NCBI GenBank assembly: GCA_038233135.1
Contig: JBBSMN010000007.1
Coordinates: forward strand, 1 to 29,438
Length of the DNA stretch: 29,438 nt
Source of the DNA: JACCVL01 sp038233135
GTDB taxonomy: Bacteria; Actinomycetota; Actinomycetes; Propionibacteriales; Nocardioidaceae
Direction of reading: 5' to 3'
The notes under the pieces were generated by a model. That model made no database searches and had not been told where the DNA came from. It was given only the letters and a program-made list of their open reading frames with translations. Position numbers and translations under genes: made by a program. Of the stretch, positions 1-8,304 are shown one piece after another (position 1 is the stretch's first letter; each line of letters starts with the position of its first letter).

Positions 1-799
1 GCGGCTCGTCGGCGATCAGCGACGTCGCGGCGTCGATGCGGAACTGCGGTTTGGAGGTACGCGCGGGCGGGCCACGCCGCAGCCAGGCGAGCTCCTTGCG
101 GACGAGGTTGCGGCGCCTGGCCTCGCTCGCGCTCGCCTGCCGGTCACGCTCGGCGCGGGCCAGGACGTACGCGGCGTAGCCCCCCTCGTAGGCGTCGACG
201 GCCCCGTCGTGCACCTCCCAGGTGCGGGTGCACACCGCGTCCAGGAACCACCGGTCGTGGGTGACCACCACCAGCGCGGTCGGGCGGGTGCGGCCGGTGA
301 GGTGGCGAGCCAGCCAGTCGACCGTCTCCACGTCGAGATGGTTGGTGGGCTCGTCGAGCACCACCAGTTCGCCGGGGTGCAGCAGCACCGACGCCAGCGC
401 CGCCCGCCGTCGCTCGCCGCCGGACAGCGACCCGACGGTGCGGTCGAGGGCCACCCCGGCGAGCAGGGACTCAACGACCTCCCGGGTGGCCGCGTCGGCG
501 GCCCACTCATGGGTGTCGCGGTCACCGAGGGCGGCGGACAGCACCGTGGTGTCAGGATCCAGCGGGTCGCCCTGGCTCAGCGCGGTGACCACCGCTTCAC
601 CCGACCGGGTGACCCTGCCCTCGTCGGGATCGAGGGTGCCCGCAAGCAAGTCGAGCAGGGTGGTCTTGCCCGCACCGTTGCGCCCGACGACACCGATCCG
701 CTCGCCGGCGGCGACCCCGAGGCTGACGGTGTCCAGCACCGCACGGTCGCCGCGCACCAGGCGGACGCGGTCGAGTCCGACGAGGGGAAGAGGCGGCAC
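1..799 (-). CDS. ABC-F family ATP-binding cassette protein (partial, 3' end outside window)
   Basis: The minus frame from the GTG at 799 stays open to the window edge, so the C-terminal half is missing. It reads a complete first nucleotide-binding domain: Walker A GRNGAGKTTLL near residues 42-52, signature LSGGERRR, Walker B VVLDEPTNHLD, and a switch histidine in VVVTHDRWFLD. The stretch after it (residues about 210-260) is rich in Arg, Ala and Glu, like the linker that separates the two ATPase domains of soluble ABC-F proteins. No membrane segment is present. Known ABC-F proteins act on the ribosome (translation factors or antibiotic protection) rather than in transport. It starts 24 bases after the ispE stop on the same strand, so it is probably co-transcribed with it. 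The upstream Shine-Dalgarno match is weak, so the start is less certain than the family. Which ABC-F subclass it belongs to cannot be decided from half a protein. Confidence 0.9.
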   Translation of the reverse strand, partial: MPPLPLVGLDRVRLVRGDRAVLDTVSLGVAAGERIGVVGRNGAGKTTLLDLLAGTLDPDEGRVTRSGEAVVTALSQGDPLDPDTTVLSAALGDRDTHEWAADAATREVVESLLAGVALDRTVGSLSGGERRRAALASVLLHPGELVVLDEPTNHLDVETVDWLARHLTGRTRPTALVVVTHDRWFLDAVCTRTWEVHDGAVDAYEGGYAAYVLARAERDRQASASEARRRNLVRKELAWLRRGPPARTSKPQFRIDAATSLIADEP

Positions 800-822
800 T
801 GGGCCAAGCCTGCCCGGTGCGG

Positions 823-1788
823 TCAGTGACCGGGCAGCTGGCCCTGCGGCGCGTCGCTGACCAGGGCCGCCCCCGGGACCGGCCCGTGCGCCGTACGCAG
901 CGCCGCCTCGCCGAGGGCCGCCCTCGCCACGGGCGCCACGGTGGCAGCGACAGCGGCGGCGTGGCTGTCGTCACGCACCAGGAGGAGCACGGTGGGCCCG
1001 GAGCCGGAGATCAGCCCGGCGGTCGCCCCGGCAGCCGCACCTGCAGCCAGCACGTCGGCCAGGCCGGGCCGCAGCTCGATGGCGGCTGGCTGCAAGTCGT
1101 TGTGCAGGCCGGCCGCCAGCCGGCCCGCGTCGCCGGACCGTACGGCGGCGAGCAGCTCGTCGGCCACCCGCGGCGCTGGCTGGGTCTGGCCGGCACGCAT
1201 GGCGTCGGCCCGCGCGTAGACCGCTGGGGTGGAGAGTCCGGGCGACGACGTGACCAGCACCCAGGTGCTCCTCGCCACCTCGACGAGCGGCTCGACCCGT
1301 TCGCCCCGGCCGGTGCCCAACGCGGTCGCGCCGACGAGGGCGAACGGCACGTCGCTGCCGATCCCTGCGGCCACGTCCAGCAGTGCGCGGCCGTCGAGAC
1401 CGAGCTCCCATAGCGCGTTGCACGCGACCAGCGTCGCGGCGGCGTCGGCGGACCCCCCAGCAAGACCGGCCGCGACCGGGATGTCCTTGCGCACCTGCAG
1501 GTCGGCGCCGCTTCGCACATCGCAACGCCGGCGCAGGGTCTGCGCCGCCCGTACGGCGAGGTGGTGGACGTCGTCGCCGACGCCGACGACCGGGGCGACG
1601 CCCGCCCGGTCGAGGGTCTGCACGCTCACCCGTCCGTCATCGCGCCGGGTGGCCCGCACCTCGTCATAGACGTCGACAGCCTGGTAGACCGTCGCCAGCT
1701 CGTGGAAGCCGTCAGCTCGCGTCGGGCCGACGTGCAGGGCCAGGTTGATCTTGGCCGGGGCTCGCGCCACCAGGCTGTTGGTGCTCAC
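823..1788 (-). CDS. ispE: 4-diphosphocytidyl-2-C-methyl-D-erythritol kinase
   Basis: This GHMP kinase phosphorylates CDP-methylerythritol with ATP in the non-mevalonate (MEP) isoprenoid pathway, in the cytoplasm. The 321-residue product opens with the substrate-binding motif APAKINLAL (Lys13). It carries the GHMP ATP-binding loop PVAAGLAGGSADAA at about 104-117, with the catalytic Asp in GGSAD (Asp115). A C-terminal GLISGSGPTVLLL motif is also present. Its length is normal for the family. The start overlaps the rsmA stop by 4 bases, a usual sign of translational coupling. The rsmA-ispE order is conserved in actinobacteria, where the pair sits downstream of tatD and metG. Nothing is damaged in the frame. 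Confidence 0.96.
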   Translation of the reverse strand: MSTNSLVARAPAKINLALHVGPTRADGFHELATVYQAVDVYDEVRATRRDDGRVSVQTLDRAGVAPVVGVGDDVHHLAVRAAQTLRRRCDVRSGADLQVRKDIPVAAGLAGGSADAAATLVACNALWELGLDGRALLDVAAGIGSDVPFALVGATALGTGRGERVEPLVEVARSTWVLVTSSPGLSTPAVYARADAMRAGQTQPAPRVADELLAAVRSGDAGRLAAGLHNDLQPAAIELRPGLADVLAAGAAAGATAGLISGSGPTVLLLVRDDSHAAAVAATVAPVARAALGEAALRTAHGPVPGAALVSDAPQGQLPGH

Positions 1789-2636
1789 GCGAGCGCCTCG
1801 GCGATGCAGGCGAACTGCGTGACGTGCAGGTCTTCACCCCGGCTGCTCGGCGGCACGCCCGCGGCCCGCAGGGCCCGCTCGGCGGCGGTCGCAGACCCGG
1901 CCAAGCCGGCGAGCGCGGCGCGCAGCGTCTTGCGCCGCTGGGCGAACGCCGCGTCCACGACATCGAAGACCTGGCCGCGGGTAGCGGTGGTCTCCGGCGG
2001 GTCGGCGCGCTGCCAGGAGACCAGTCCAGAGTCGACGTTCGGCGCCGGCCAGAACACTGCCCGGCTCACCCGCCCGGCTGACCGCACCCGCCCGTACCAC
2101 GCGGCCTTGACGCTCGGCACCCCGTACGTACGCGATCCGGGTCCGGCGACCAGCCGGTCGGCGACCTCGGCCTGCACGAGCACCAGCCCGTGGCGCAGCG
2201 ACGGGAGCAGCGCCCACAGGTGCAGCAGGACCGGGACCGCGACGTTGTAGGGCAGGTTGGCGACGACCGCGGTGGGCGCGGGACCGGGCAAGGCGCTGAC
2301 GCGGAGGGCGTCGGCGTGCACGACATCGAGGCGGTGCGCCTGAGCGGGAGCATGCGCCTCGACCGTGGCGGCGAGGGCTGCGGCCAGGCGCTCGTCGATC
2401 TCGACCGCGACGACTCGACCCTGGCCACCTGGTTGGTCGAGGGTGGCCAGCAAGGCCAACGTCAGCGACCCGAGCCCCGGACCGACCTCCAGCACGACAT
2501 CGTCGGCGTGGATGTCGGCGAGCCGCGCGATGCGGCGCACCGTGTTGGGGTCGATCACGAAGTTCTGGCCGCGCTGCTTGGTGGGACGGGCGCCCAGGTC
2601 GTGGGCAAGCCGCCGCACCTCGGCCGGCCCGAGCAT
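1785..2636 (-). CDS. rsmA: 16S rRNA (adenine1518/1519-N6)-dimethyltransferase RsmA (KsgA)
   Basis: The enzyme dimethylates two adjacent adenines in the 3'-terminal helix of 16S rRNA, using S-adenosylmethionine, during small-subunit assembly. Visible motifs are QRGQNFVID near the N-terminus, the SAM-binding loop VLEVGPGLGS (about 49-58), the acidic VEID at the end of the next strand, and the catalytic NLPYN (about 127-131). I chose the ATG at 2636 because a G-rich AGG-containing site lies about 5 bases upstream and because the conserved region starts just after it. The frame stays open to another ATG at 2684, which would add 16 residues of low-complexity sequence with no ribosome binding site. 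The 3' end overlaps ispE by 4 bases. Confidence 0.95.
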   Translation of the reverse strand: MLGPAEVRRLAHDLGARPTKQRGQNFVIDPNTVRRIARLADIHADDVVLEVGPGLGSLTLALLATLDQPGGQGRVVAVEIDERLAAALAATVEAHAPAQAHRLDVVHADALRVSALPGPAPTAVVANLPYNVAVPVLLHLWALLPSLRHGLVLVQAEVADRLVAGPGSRTYGVPSVKAAWYGRVRSAGRVSRAVFWPAPNVDSGLVSWQRADPPETTATRGQVFDVVDAAFAQRRKTLRAALAGLAGSATAAERALRAAGVPPSSRGEDLHVTQFACIAEALA

Positions 2637-2726
2637 CCGAACCTGCCCCCCGGCGCGCTCAGCCACGTGGCGAGGCTGCCACATGGGCGACGGCCGGCAG
2701 CCGTACGCACGCGCCGAGCTGCCAAT

Positions 2727-2767
2727 AACTCACGGATGAGTGGTCAGAAACTCACGGATCGGCGCAC
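2727..2767. repeat. Intergenic tandem repeat, copy A (paired ACTCACGGAT units)
   Basis: Two copies of ACTCACGGAT (2728-2737 and 2750-2759) lie 22 bases apart between the tatD stop and the rsmA start. The layout is AACTCACGGATGAG, six bases, then GAAACTCACGGATCG. The same 35-base element occurs inverted at 26392-26433 with only the six central bases differing. It is AT-richer than its surroundings. Function unknown: it could be a dispersed intergenic repeat or paired sites for a DNA-binding protein, since 22 bases is about two helical turns. Confidence 0.8.
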
Positions 2768-2782
2768 GGGGTCGCCGGCGGG

Positions 2783-3703
2783 TCACCAGCTGCCGCCGTA
2801 CGCCTCCTCGGTTGCCACGTCAATCGCGCGACACAGCCGCTCGAGATCGAGGTCCAGCACCTCGGCCATCGCCCGTACGGTGTGCGGCACGAGGTACGAC
2901 GCGTTCGGCCGCCCCCGATAGGGCGTCGGCGTCAGAAAGGGCGCATCGGTCTCGACCAGCACCCGGCCAAGTGGCGTCGCCCGCAAAGCCGCGCGCAGCG
3001 GTTCGGCGTTGGTGAAGGTCACGGTCCCGGCGAAGCTCAACCAGCAGCCGCGGTCGAGGCACTCCCGGGCGAAGTCGGCGTCGCCGGAGAAGCAGTGCAT
3101 GACGGTGCGGGCCGGTGTGCCCTCGTCGTCGAGCACCCGCAAGATGTCGGAGTGCGCGTCCCGGTCGTGGATGACGAGCGTCTTGCCCAACCGGTGCGCC
3201 AGCCGGATGTGTGCGCGGAACGACTCCTCCTGCGCGGAGCGACCGCCATCGCCGGTGCGATAGAAGTCCAGGCCGGTCTCGCCGACGGCTCGTACGCGAG
3301 CCGACGAGGCCGCGAGCGTCTCGATCTCAACCAGCGCCGCGTCGAGCTCGCCCAGATCGGCCAGGCGCGGGGCCTCGTTGGGATGCAGCGAGACGCCGGC
3401 GACGGTCCCGTCCTGCCGCTCGGCGGTCTCGACCGCCCACGCCGCACCGGCCAGGTCACACCCGATCTGCACGATGCGCGGGACACCGACGGCGGTCGAG
3501 GCGGCCAGCGCGGCATCGACGTCCAGCCACCCGCCGTCGACCACCGACGCGTCCGGCGGTCCGTCCGCGATGTCGAGGTGGCAGTGGTTGTCGACGACCG
3601 GGTGCGGCAGCGGCTCCGGGGCGGGCGGGCGCGAGCGGTCGCGACGGCGCCCGCTCTTCTCGTCGGTCGCGGCGCGCGACCGGGTGGGGCCCGATGCCGT
3701 CAA
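2783..3703 (-). CDS. tatD: TatD family metal-dependent hydrolase (DNase-like)
   Basis: This is an amidohydrolase-fold enzyme of the TatD family, whose members are Mg-dependent deoxyribonucleases. The metal-binding HCHLD is at about 40-44, followed by GETGLDFYR (metal-ligand Glu), a VIHDRDAH block, MHCFSGD, and VETDAPFLTP with the late catalytic Asp. The conserved region begins at about residue 36. The first 35 residues are charged and low in complexity, so the true start may lie further in. The annotated ATG overlaps the metG stop by 4 bases and gives 306 residues. The metG-tatD-rsmA order is the standard actinobacterial one. The frame is intact. Confidence 0.93.
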   Translation of the reverse strand: MTASGPTRSRAATDEKSGRRRDRSRPPAPEPLPHPVVDNHCHLDIADGPPDASVVDGGWLDVDAALAASTAVGVPRIVQIGCDLAGAAWAVETAERQDGTVAGVSLHPNEAPRLADLGELDAALVEIETLAASSARVRAVGETGLDFYRTGDGGRSAQEESFRAHIRLAHRLGKTLVIHDRDAHSDILRVLDDEGTPARTVMHCFSGDADFARECLDRGCWLSFAGTVTFTNAEPLRAALRATPLGRVLVETDAPFLTPTPYRGRPNASYLVPHTVRAMAEVLDLDLERLCRAIDVATEEAYGGSW

Positions 3704-5502
3704 GGGCTCGGCTCGGTCGTTGCCCGCAGACGGGCCAGCTCATCGTCGACGACTGACGGGTCGAGCTTGGTGAACACCGGGGTCGGTGCCACCAGAGGCG
3801 TCCCCACTGCTAGCGGAACAGACGCCCACGCCCGCTGCTCTGCGTAGTCACCGGTGATGACGGGATAGCCGCTGCCGCCGTCGAGGTCGTCGACGTCACG
3901 GATCTCCGGACCGGGCGAGACGGCGCCGGTCCCGCCGAACGCCTGGTGGATGCGCTGTGCCGAGTGCGGGAGGAATGGTGCCAGCATCGTGTTGAGGTCA
4001 GTGACCGCCTGAGCGGCGACGTGCAGCACGGTCGCCATCCGGTCGGGGTCAGCGGCCTTGAGCTTCCAGGGTGCCTGCTGGGACAGGTAGACGTTGGCCT
4101 CGGTCGCTGTCCGCATGGCCTCCCCGATCGCCTGCTTCTGCCGATGCCGGGCGATCAGGTCACCGACGACTCCGAATGCCTGCCGGGTGTCGGCCAGCAG
4201 AGCGCGGTCCGCGTCGGTCAGCTCGCCAGCAGCTGGGATCGTGCCGAGGTTCTTGGCGATCATCGAGACCGTCCGGTTGACGAGATTGCCCCAGGTGCTC
4301 ACCAACTCGTCGTTGTTGCGCCGCACGAACTCGGCCCAGGTGAAATCGGTGTCCTGGCTCTCCGGCCCCGCCACCGCGATGAAGTAGCGCAGCGCATCCG
4401 CGTCATAGCGGGCCAGGAAGTCGCGGACGTGGATCACCACCGAGCGGCTGGTGGAGAACTTGCGCCCCTCCATGGTGAGGAACTCGCTGCTGACCACCTC
4501 GGTCGGCAGGTTGAGTGTGCCCAGCACTCCCGGCTGACCACCGCGGGCTCCGCCACCGTTGTACGCCAGCAGCTCGGCCGGCCAGATCTGGGCGTGGAAG
4601 GTGATGTTGTCCTTGCCCATGAAGTAGTACGAGCGGGCGTCGGGGTCGTTCCACCAGGCCCGCCAGGCATCGGGGTCGCCGGTGCGGCGCGCCCACTCGA
4701 CCGACGCGGACAGGTAGCCGATCACGGCGTCGAACCACACGTACAGCCGCTTGTTCGGATTGCCCTCCCACCCGAGCAGCGGCACCGGGATGCCCCAGTC
4801 GATGTCGCGGGTCATCGCCCGGGGCCGCACGTCGTCGAGCAGGTTCTGCGAGAACTTGAGCACGTTCGGCCGCCAGTCGGTGCGGGTCTGCAACCAGCGC
4901 CCCAGCGAGTCGGCGAGAGCCGGCAGGTCGAGGAAGAGGTGGTCGGTCTCGACAAACTTCGGCGTCTCCCCGTTGATCCGGCTGACCGGGTTCTTCAGCT
5001 CGATGGCGTCCAGCTGGTTGCCGCAGTTGTCGCACTGGTCACCACGCGCGCCGTCATAGCCGCAGATCGGGCAGGTGCCCTCGATGTAGCGGTCGGGGAG
5101 TGTGCGCCCCGTGCTCGGCGAGATCGCACCCATCGTCGTCTGCTCGACCAGATAACCGTTCTTGTGCACCGCGCGGAACATCTCCTGAGCCACCGCGGCA
5201 TGGTTACGAGTGGTGGTGCGCGTGAACAGGTCGTACGACAACCCCAGCGCGTGCAGGTCCTCGACGATGTAGCGGTTGTAGCGATCGGCCAGCTCGCGCG
5301 GCGGGACCCCCTCGCGCTCGGCCTGCACAAGGATCGGCGTGCCGTGCTCGTCTGTCCCCGACACCATCAACACGTCATGACCCGCCATCCGCATGTAGCG
5401 GCTGAACACGTCGGACGGCACCCCGAACCCGGACACGTGCCCGATGTGGCGAGGCCCGTTTGCGTACGGCCACGCGACCGCGGACAGGACGTGAAGACTC
5501 AC
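3700..5502 (-). CDS. metG: Methionine--tRNA ligase
   Basis: This class I aminoacyl-tRNA synthetase charges tRNA-Met, including the initiator. The 600-residue protein has the HIGH motif at 19-22, four zinc-ligand cysteines (CPIC at 144-147 and CDNC at 157-160), and KFSTS at 348-352 in place of KMSKS. The C-terminal half is the alpha-helical anticodon-binding domain. There is no C-terminal EMAP/Trbp111-like extension, which fits a monomeric form. The GTG start at 5502 lies 7 bases after a TAGGAT box with no Shine-Dalgarno site, suggesting a leaderless mRNA. The stop overlaps the tatD ATG by 4 bases, so this promoter probably also drives tatD. Confidence 0.97.
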   Translation of the reverse strand: MSLHVLSAVAWPYANGPRHIGHVSGFGVPSDVFSRYMRMAGHDVLMVSGTDEHGTPILVQAEREGVPPRELADRYNRYIVEDLHALGLSYDLFTRTTTRNHAAVAQEMFRAVHKNGYLVEQTTMGAISPSTGRTLPDRYIEGTCPICGYDGARGDQCDNCGNQLDAIELKNPVSRINGETPKFVETDHLFLDLPALADSLGRWLQTRTDWRPNVLKFSQNLLDDVRPRAMTRDIDWGIPVPLLGWEGNPNKRLYVWFDAVIGYLSASVEWARRTGDPDAWRAWWNDPDARSYYFMGKDNITFHAQIWPAELLAYNGGGARGGQPGVLGTLNLPTEVVSSEFLTMEGRKFSTSRSVVIHVRDFLARYDADALRYFIAVAGPESQDTDFTWAEFVRRNNDELVSTWGNLVNRTVSMIAKNLGTIPAAGELTDADRALLADTRQAFGVVGDLIARHRQKQAIGEAMRTATEANVYLSQQAPWKLKAADPDRMATVLHVAAQAVTDLNTMLAPFLPHSAQRIHQAFGGTGAVSPGPEIRDVDDLDGGSGYPVITGDYAEQRAWASVPLAVGTPLVAPTPVFTKLDPSVVDDELARLRATTEPSP

Positions 5503-5509
5503 GCGGGCG

Positions 5510-5515
5510 ATCCTA
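5510..5515 (-). promoter_or_regulatory. Putative -10 box of a leaderless promoter for metG
   Basis: TAGGAT on the minus strand ends 7 bases before the GTG of metG, which puts the likely transcription start at or next to the start codon. It matches the TANNNT box seen before eight other genes of this window. No clear -35 element was found. Confidence 0.5.
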
Positions 5516-5551
5516 GTTGTGCGGCGACCCCGCCCCCACCGTCCCGGGGGT

Positions 5552-5579
5552 GCACGCTGGGTGGCGCCAGCGGGGGTGC
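5552..5579. terminator. Stem-loop in the rsmI-metG gap
   Basis: CGCTGG (5555-5560) and CCAGCG (5567-5572) form a perfect 6-bp stem around a 6-base loop, and GCAC/GTGC can extend it past a bulge. It lies downstream of rsmI and upstream of the metG promoter. No T-run follows, so a terminator role is inferred from position only. Confidence 0.35.
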
Positions 5580-5584
5580 CCGTC

Positions 5585-5640
5585 GAGTGCGGTGTTGTCG
5601 GTCACCCTCTTGCCCGGTGGTGACCCGTAACACCGCACTC
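5585..5640. repeat. Long imperfect inverted repeat, GAGTGCGGTGTT family, copy 1
   Basis: Two 22-base arms (5585-5606 and 5619-5640) match at 19 of 22 positions around a 12-base loop. The outer 12 bases, GAGTGCGGTGTT / AACACCGCACTC, pair perfectly, as do the inner GGTCACC / GGTGACC. The element begins 33 bases after the rsmI stop. A related palindrome with the same outer sequence is at 24027-24081, also downstream of a gene. It may be a transcription terminator or a REP-like dispersed element. Confidence 0.8.
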
Positions 5641-5672
5641 GGCCGAGTGTCGACCACGAGTAGCGACGGCCC

Positions 5673-6506
5673 TCACCGGTGCACCGCCGCGTAAACGTCG
5701 TTGCGGCGCACCCCCGTCGAGCGGGCGACCTCGGCGATGGCGTCGCGTCGACTGCTGCCCGCCGCCTCCAGCGCGCGAACGGCGGCAACCAGGTCGGCCC
5801 CGTCCGGAGGCGGCGGGACCGGGGCCCCGCCGACGACGATCGTGACCTCGCCCCGTACGCCGGCCTCGGCCCACGCGGTGAGCTCGGCGAGGGGCCCGCG
5901 GCGGACCTCCTCGTGCGTCTTGGTGAGCTCGCGGCACACCGCCGCGACCCGGTCGGCACCGAACGCCTCGACCATCGCCGCCAGGGTCGCGGCGGTGCGG
6001 TGCGGCGCCTCGAAGAACACCAGCGTGCGTGACTCGGCCGCCAGCTCGGCCAGCTGCCGCGCCCGCTCCCCGGACTTGCGCGGCAGGAAACCCTCGAAGC
6101 AGAAGCGGTCCACCGGGAGTCCCGAGACCGCCAGTGCGGCCAGGACCGCGGAGGGGCCCGGCAGGGAGGTCACCCGTACGCCCGCGGCCACCGCCGCACC
6201 CACCAGCCGGTAGCCGGGGTCGGACACGCTCGGCATCCCAGCGTCGGTGACCAGCACGACCCGGTCGCCGGCCAGCAGCGCCGCCACCAGCTCGGGGGTG
6301 CGCCGCTGCTCGTTGCCGTCGAAGTACGACACCACCCGGCCGCCGAGCTCGATGCCGAGCTGGGCCGTCAGCCGGCGCAGCCGGCGGGTGTCCTCGGCCG
6401 CGACCACGTCGGCACCGGCCAGCTCGGAGGCCAGGCGCGGTGGCGCGTCCCCGGGGTGACCGATCGGCGTGGCTGCCAGCACGAGCAGGCCAGCGGTGAC
6501 GGTCAC
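5673..6506 (-). CDS. rsmI: 16S rRNA (cytidine1402-2'-O)-methyltransferase RsmI
   Basis: This SAM-dependent tetrapyrrole-methylase-fold enzyme 2'-O-methylates C1402 in the decoding centre of 16S rRNA. Diagnostic blocks are LVLAATPIGHPGD at the N-terminus, AAEDTR, VTDAGMPSVSDPG, SLPGPSAVLAAL, and FEGFLPRK. I chose the GTG at 6506, just before the conserved LVLAATPIG, which gives 277 residues, normal for the family. The frame runs back to a GTG at 6566, but those 20 extra residues are Arg/His-rich and would intrude on the promoter of the divergent gene. The rsmI / PMT divergent pair is a conserved actinobacterial arrangement (Rv1003 / Rv1002c in M. tuberculosis). Confidence 0.94.
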   Translation of the reverse strand: MTVTAGLLVLAATPIGHPGDAPPRLASELAGADVVAAEDTRRLRRLTAQLGIELGGRVVSYFDGNEQRRTPELVAALLAGDRVVLVTDAGMPSVSDPGYRLVGAAVAAGVRVTSLPGPSAVLAALAVSGLPVDRFCFEGFLPRKSGERARQLAELAAESRTLVFFEAPHRTAATLAAMVEAFGADRVAAVCRELTKTHEEVRRGPLAELTAWAEAGVRGEVTIVVGGAPVPPPPDGADLVAAVRALEAAGSSRRDAIAEVARSTGVRRNDVYAAVHR

Positions 6507-6567
6507 CGGACCATGCTGGCGTACGGCGGGCCGGTGTCGAGCCCGCAGCCTGGCCCAGCCGCTCACC

Positions 6568-6573
6568 TACCAT
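6568..6573 (+). promoter_or_regulatory. Putative -10 box of a leaderless promoter for the O-mannosyltransferase gene
   Basis: TACCAT is followed by six bases and then GTG at 6580. The spacing is that of leaderless actinobacterial transcripts, and it decides the start choice for the gene. Confidence 0.5.
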
Positions 6574-6579
6574 CTTCGG

Positions 6580-8304
6580 GTGGCGGCGACGCGGGGGGTG
6601 ACGACACGGGAGCGGGCAGCCCGGCACACGCCGGCACGGGGCAGCCGACGCCCGCTCGGCCACACCCCCTCCGGTCGCCCGTACCCGACCGTCGGCCAGC
6701 GCTTCGCCGTGCTGGCGACCGGCGCCTCGGCCCGGGCCGGCTGGCTCGGGCCGCTGGCAGTGACCGCTTTCGCGCTGCTGCTGCGGCTGTGGGGGCTCGG
6801 GCGGCCCGACGAGATCACCTTCGACGAGACCTACTACGCCAAGGACGCCTGGTCGCTGGAGCAGTTCGGCTACGTGCGCAACTACGTCAAGCGGGCCGAC
6901 AAGCAGATCAACGCCGGCAACCTGGACGGTCTGTACGCCGACGGGCCGGCCCAGATCGTGCACCCCGAGGTCGGCAAGTGGATGATGGCGGCCGGCATCC
7001 GGCTGTTCGGCATGGACCCGTTCGGCTGGCGGTTCGCCGCGGCGGTGACCGGCGCGCTGACCGTGCTGGTGCTGTGCCGGCTGGTGCGCCGGCTGTCCGG
7101 CTCGACGCTGATCGGTTGCCTCGCCGGGTTGGCGTTGAGCCTCGACGGGCTGCACCTGGTCATGTCGCGCACGGCGCTGTTGGACGGCTTCCTCGCATTC
7201 TGGCTGGTGTGCGCCGTGGCCTGCCTGCTGGCCGATCGTGACTGGGGTCGCCGGCGGTTGTTGAGCCTGCACGCGCGCGCCGGACCTGCGGCGTACGCGG
7301 TCTGGGGCGCTCCCACGGCCGGCTTCGGGCCCGTACGCGGGATGCTGCTGCGGCCGTGGCGCCTCGGCGCCGGGGTGTGTTTCGGCCTGGCGTGCGGCAC
7401 CAAGTGGAACGGGGTGGTCGTGCTTGCCGCGTTCGGGTTGCTGACCTGGGCGTGGGACGCTGGCGCCCGCCGGGCGATCGGCGTCTCGTGGGCATGGCTG
7501 CGCGCCGCGGTCGTCGACTCGCTGCCCGCCTTGTTCTCGCTGGTCGGGGTCGCGTTCGCGGTCTACGTTGCCAGCTGGGGTGGCTGGTTGGTCCACCACG
7601 ACGTGATGGAAGAGGCGTTCGCAGAGCCGTACTCGTGGGGCGCCTACGCCACCGCCGATCCGACCACGCCGGTCGGCGTGACCGGGCAGGCTCTGCACGA
7701 CCTGTGGAACTACCACGAGCAGGTGTGGCGGTTCCACACCGTCGACGTGGTGCGCACGACCCGCGACGACCCGCACCCCTACGAGTCCGACCCGCGGGGC
7801 TGGCTGCTGATGAACCGGCCGGTGGGCATGGACCTGCAGGGCGACATTCCGGCCGGTGAACAGGGCTGCACCGCCACCGGCGACGGCACCTGCCTGCGCC
7901 AGGTGCTGGCCCTGGGCAACCCGTTGCTGTGGTGGGCGGGCGCGCTGGCACTGGTCGCGTCGGTGTGGTTCTGGGTGGCCCGGCGGGACTGGCGCTTCGG
8001 CGTACCCCTGGTTGTCGTCGCGGCGACCTGGCTGCCGTGGTTCCGCTTCGACGAGCGGTCGATCTTCTCCTTCTACGCCGTGGCGACCATCCCGTTCACC
8101 TGCGTGGCGCTGGCACTCGTGCTCGGTGCTGTCCTCGGGCCGGCCCACGCATCTCGGCTGAAGCGCGCGGCGGGGGCCGCCGTGATCGGTGCGCTGCTGG
8201 TCGCCATCATCGCCAGCGCTGTCTTCTTCTGGCCGATCTGGACCGACCAGCTGATCCCGGAGACCGAGTGGCAGCAACGGATGTGGCTGGACCGCTGGGT
8301 CTAG
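6580..8304 (+). CDS. PMT-family protein O-mannosyltransferase (polyprenyl-phosphate-mannose dependent)
   Basis: Members of this family (GT39; Rv1002c in M. tuberculosis) move mannose from polyprenyl-phosphate-mannose to Ser/Thr of secreted proteins on the outer face of the membrane. The 574-residue product has a hydrophobic segment near residue 45, then the catalytic acidic motif in the first outside loop (FDETYYAKDAW). About ten further membrane spans follow, including an AFLW-type segment and a C-terminal cluster (LVIAIIASAVFFWPIW-like). The central region carries HPEVGKWMMA and DLWNYHEQVWRFH, both typical of the family. I chose GTG 6580 because a TACCAT box lies 6 bases upstream. Longer versions starting at 6469 would overlap rsmI, and GTG 6598 is an alternative. 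It is monocistronic and convergent with the M48 remnant. Confidence 0.92.
   Translation: MAATRGVTTRERAARHTPARGSRRPLGHTPSGRPYPTVGQRFAVLATGASARAGWLGPLAVTAFALLLRLWGLGRPDEITFDETYYAKDAWSLEQFGYVRNYVKRADKQINAGNLDGLYADGPAQIVHPEVGKWMMAAGIRLFGMDPFGWRFAAAVTGALTVLVLCRLVRRLSGSTLIGCLAGLALSLDGLHLVMSRTALLDGFLAFWLVCAVACLLADRDWGRRRLLSLHARAGPAAYAVWGAPTAGFGPVRGMLLRPWRLGAGVCFGLACGTKWNGVVVLAAFGLLTWAWDAGARRAIGVSWAWLRAAVVDSLPALFSLVGVAFAVYVASWGGWLVHHDVMEEAFAEPYSWGAYATADPTTPVGVTGQALHDLWNYHEQVWRFHTVDVVRTTRDDPHPYESDPRGWLLMNRPVGMDLQGDIPAGEQGCTATGDGTCLRQVLALGNPLLWWAGALALVASVWFWVARRDWRFGVPLVVVAATWLPWFRFDERSIFSFYAVATIPFTCVALALVLGAVLGPAHASRLKRAAGAAVIGALLVAIIASAVFFWPIWTDQLIPETEWQQRMWLDRWV

Noticed and set aside
3946..5694. 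582-residue plus-strand open frame opposite metG
   Set aside because: Entirely antisense to an intact, motif-complete metG; no recognisable domain or start signals.
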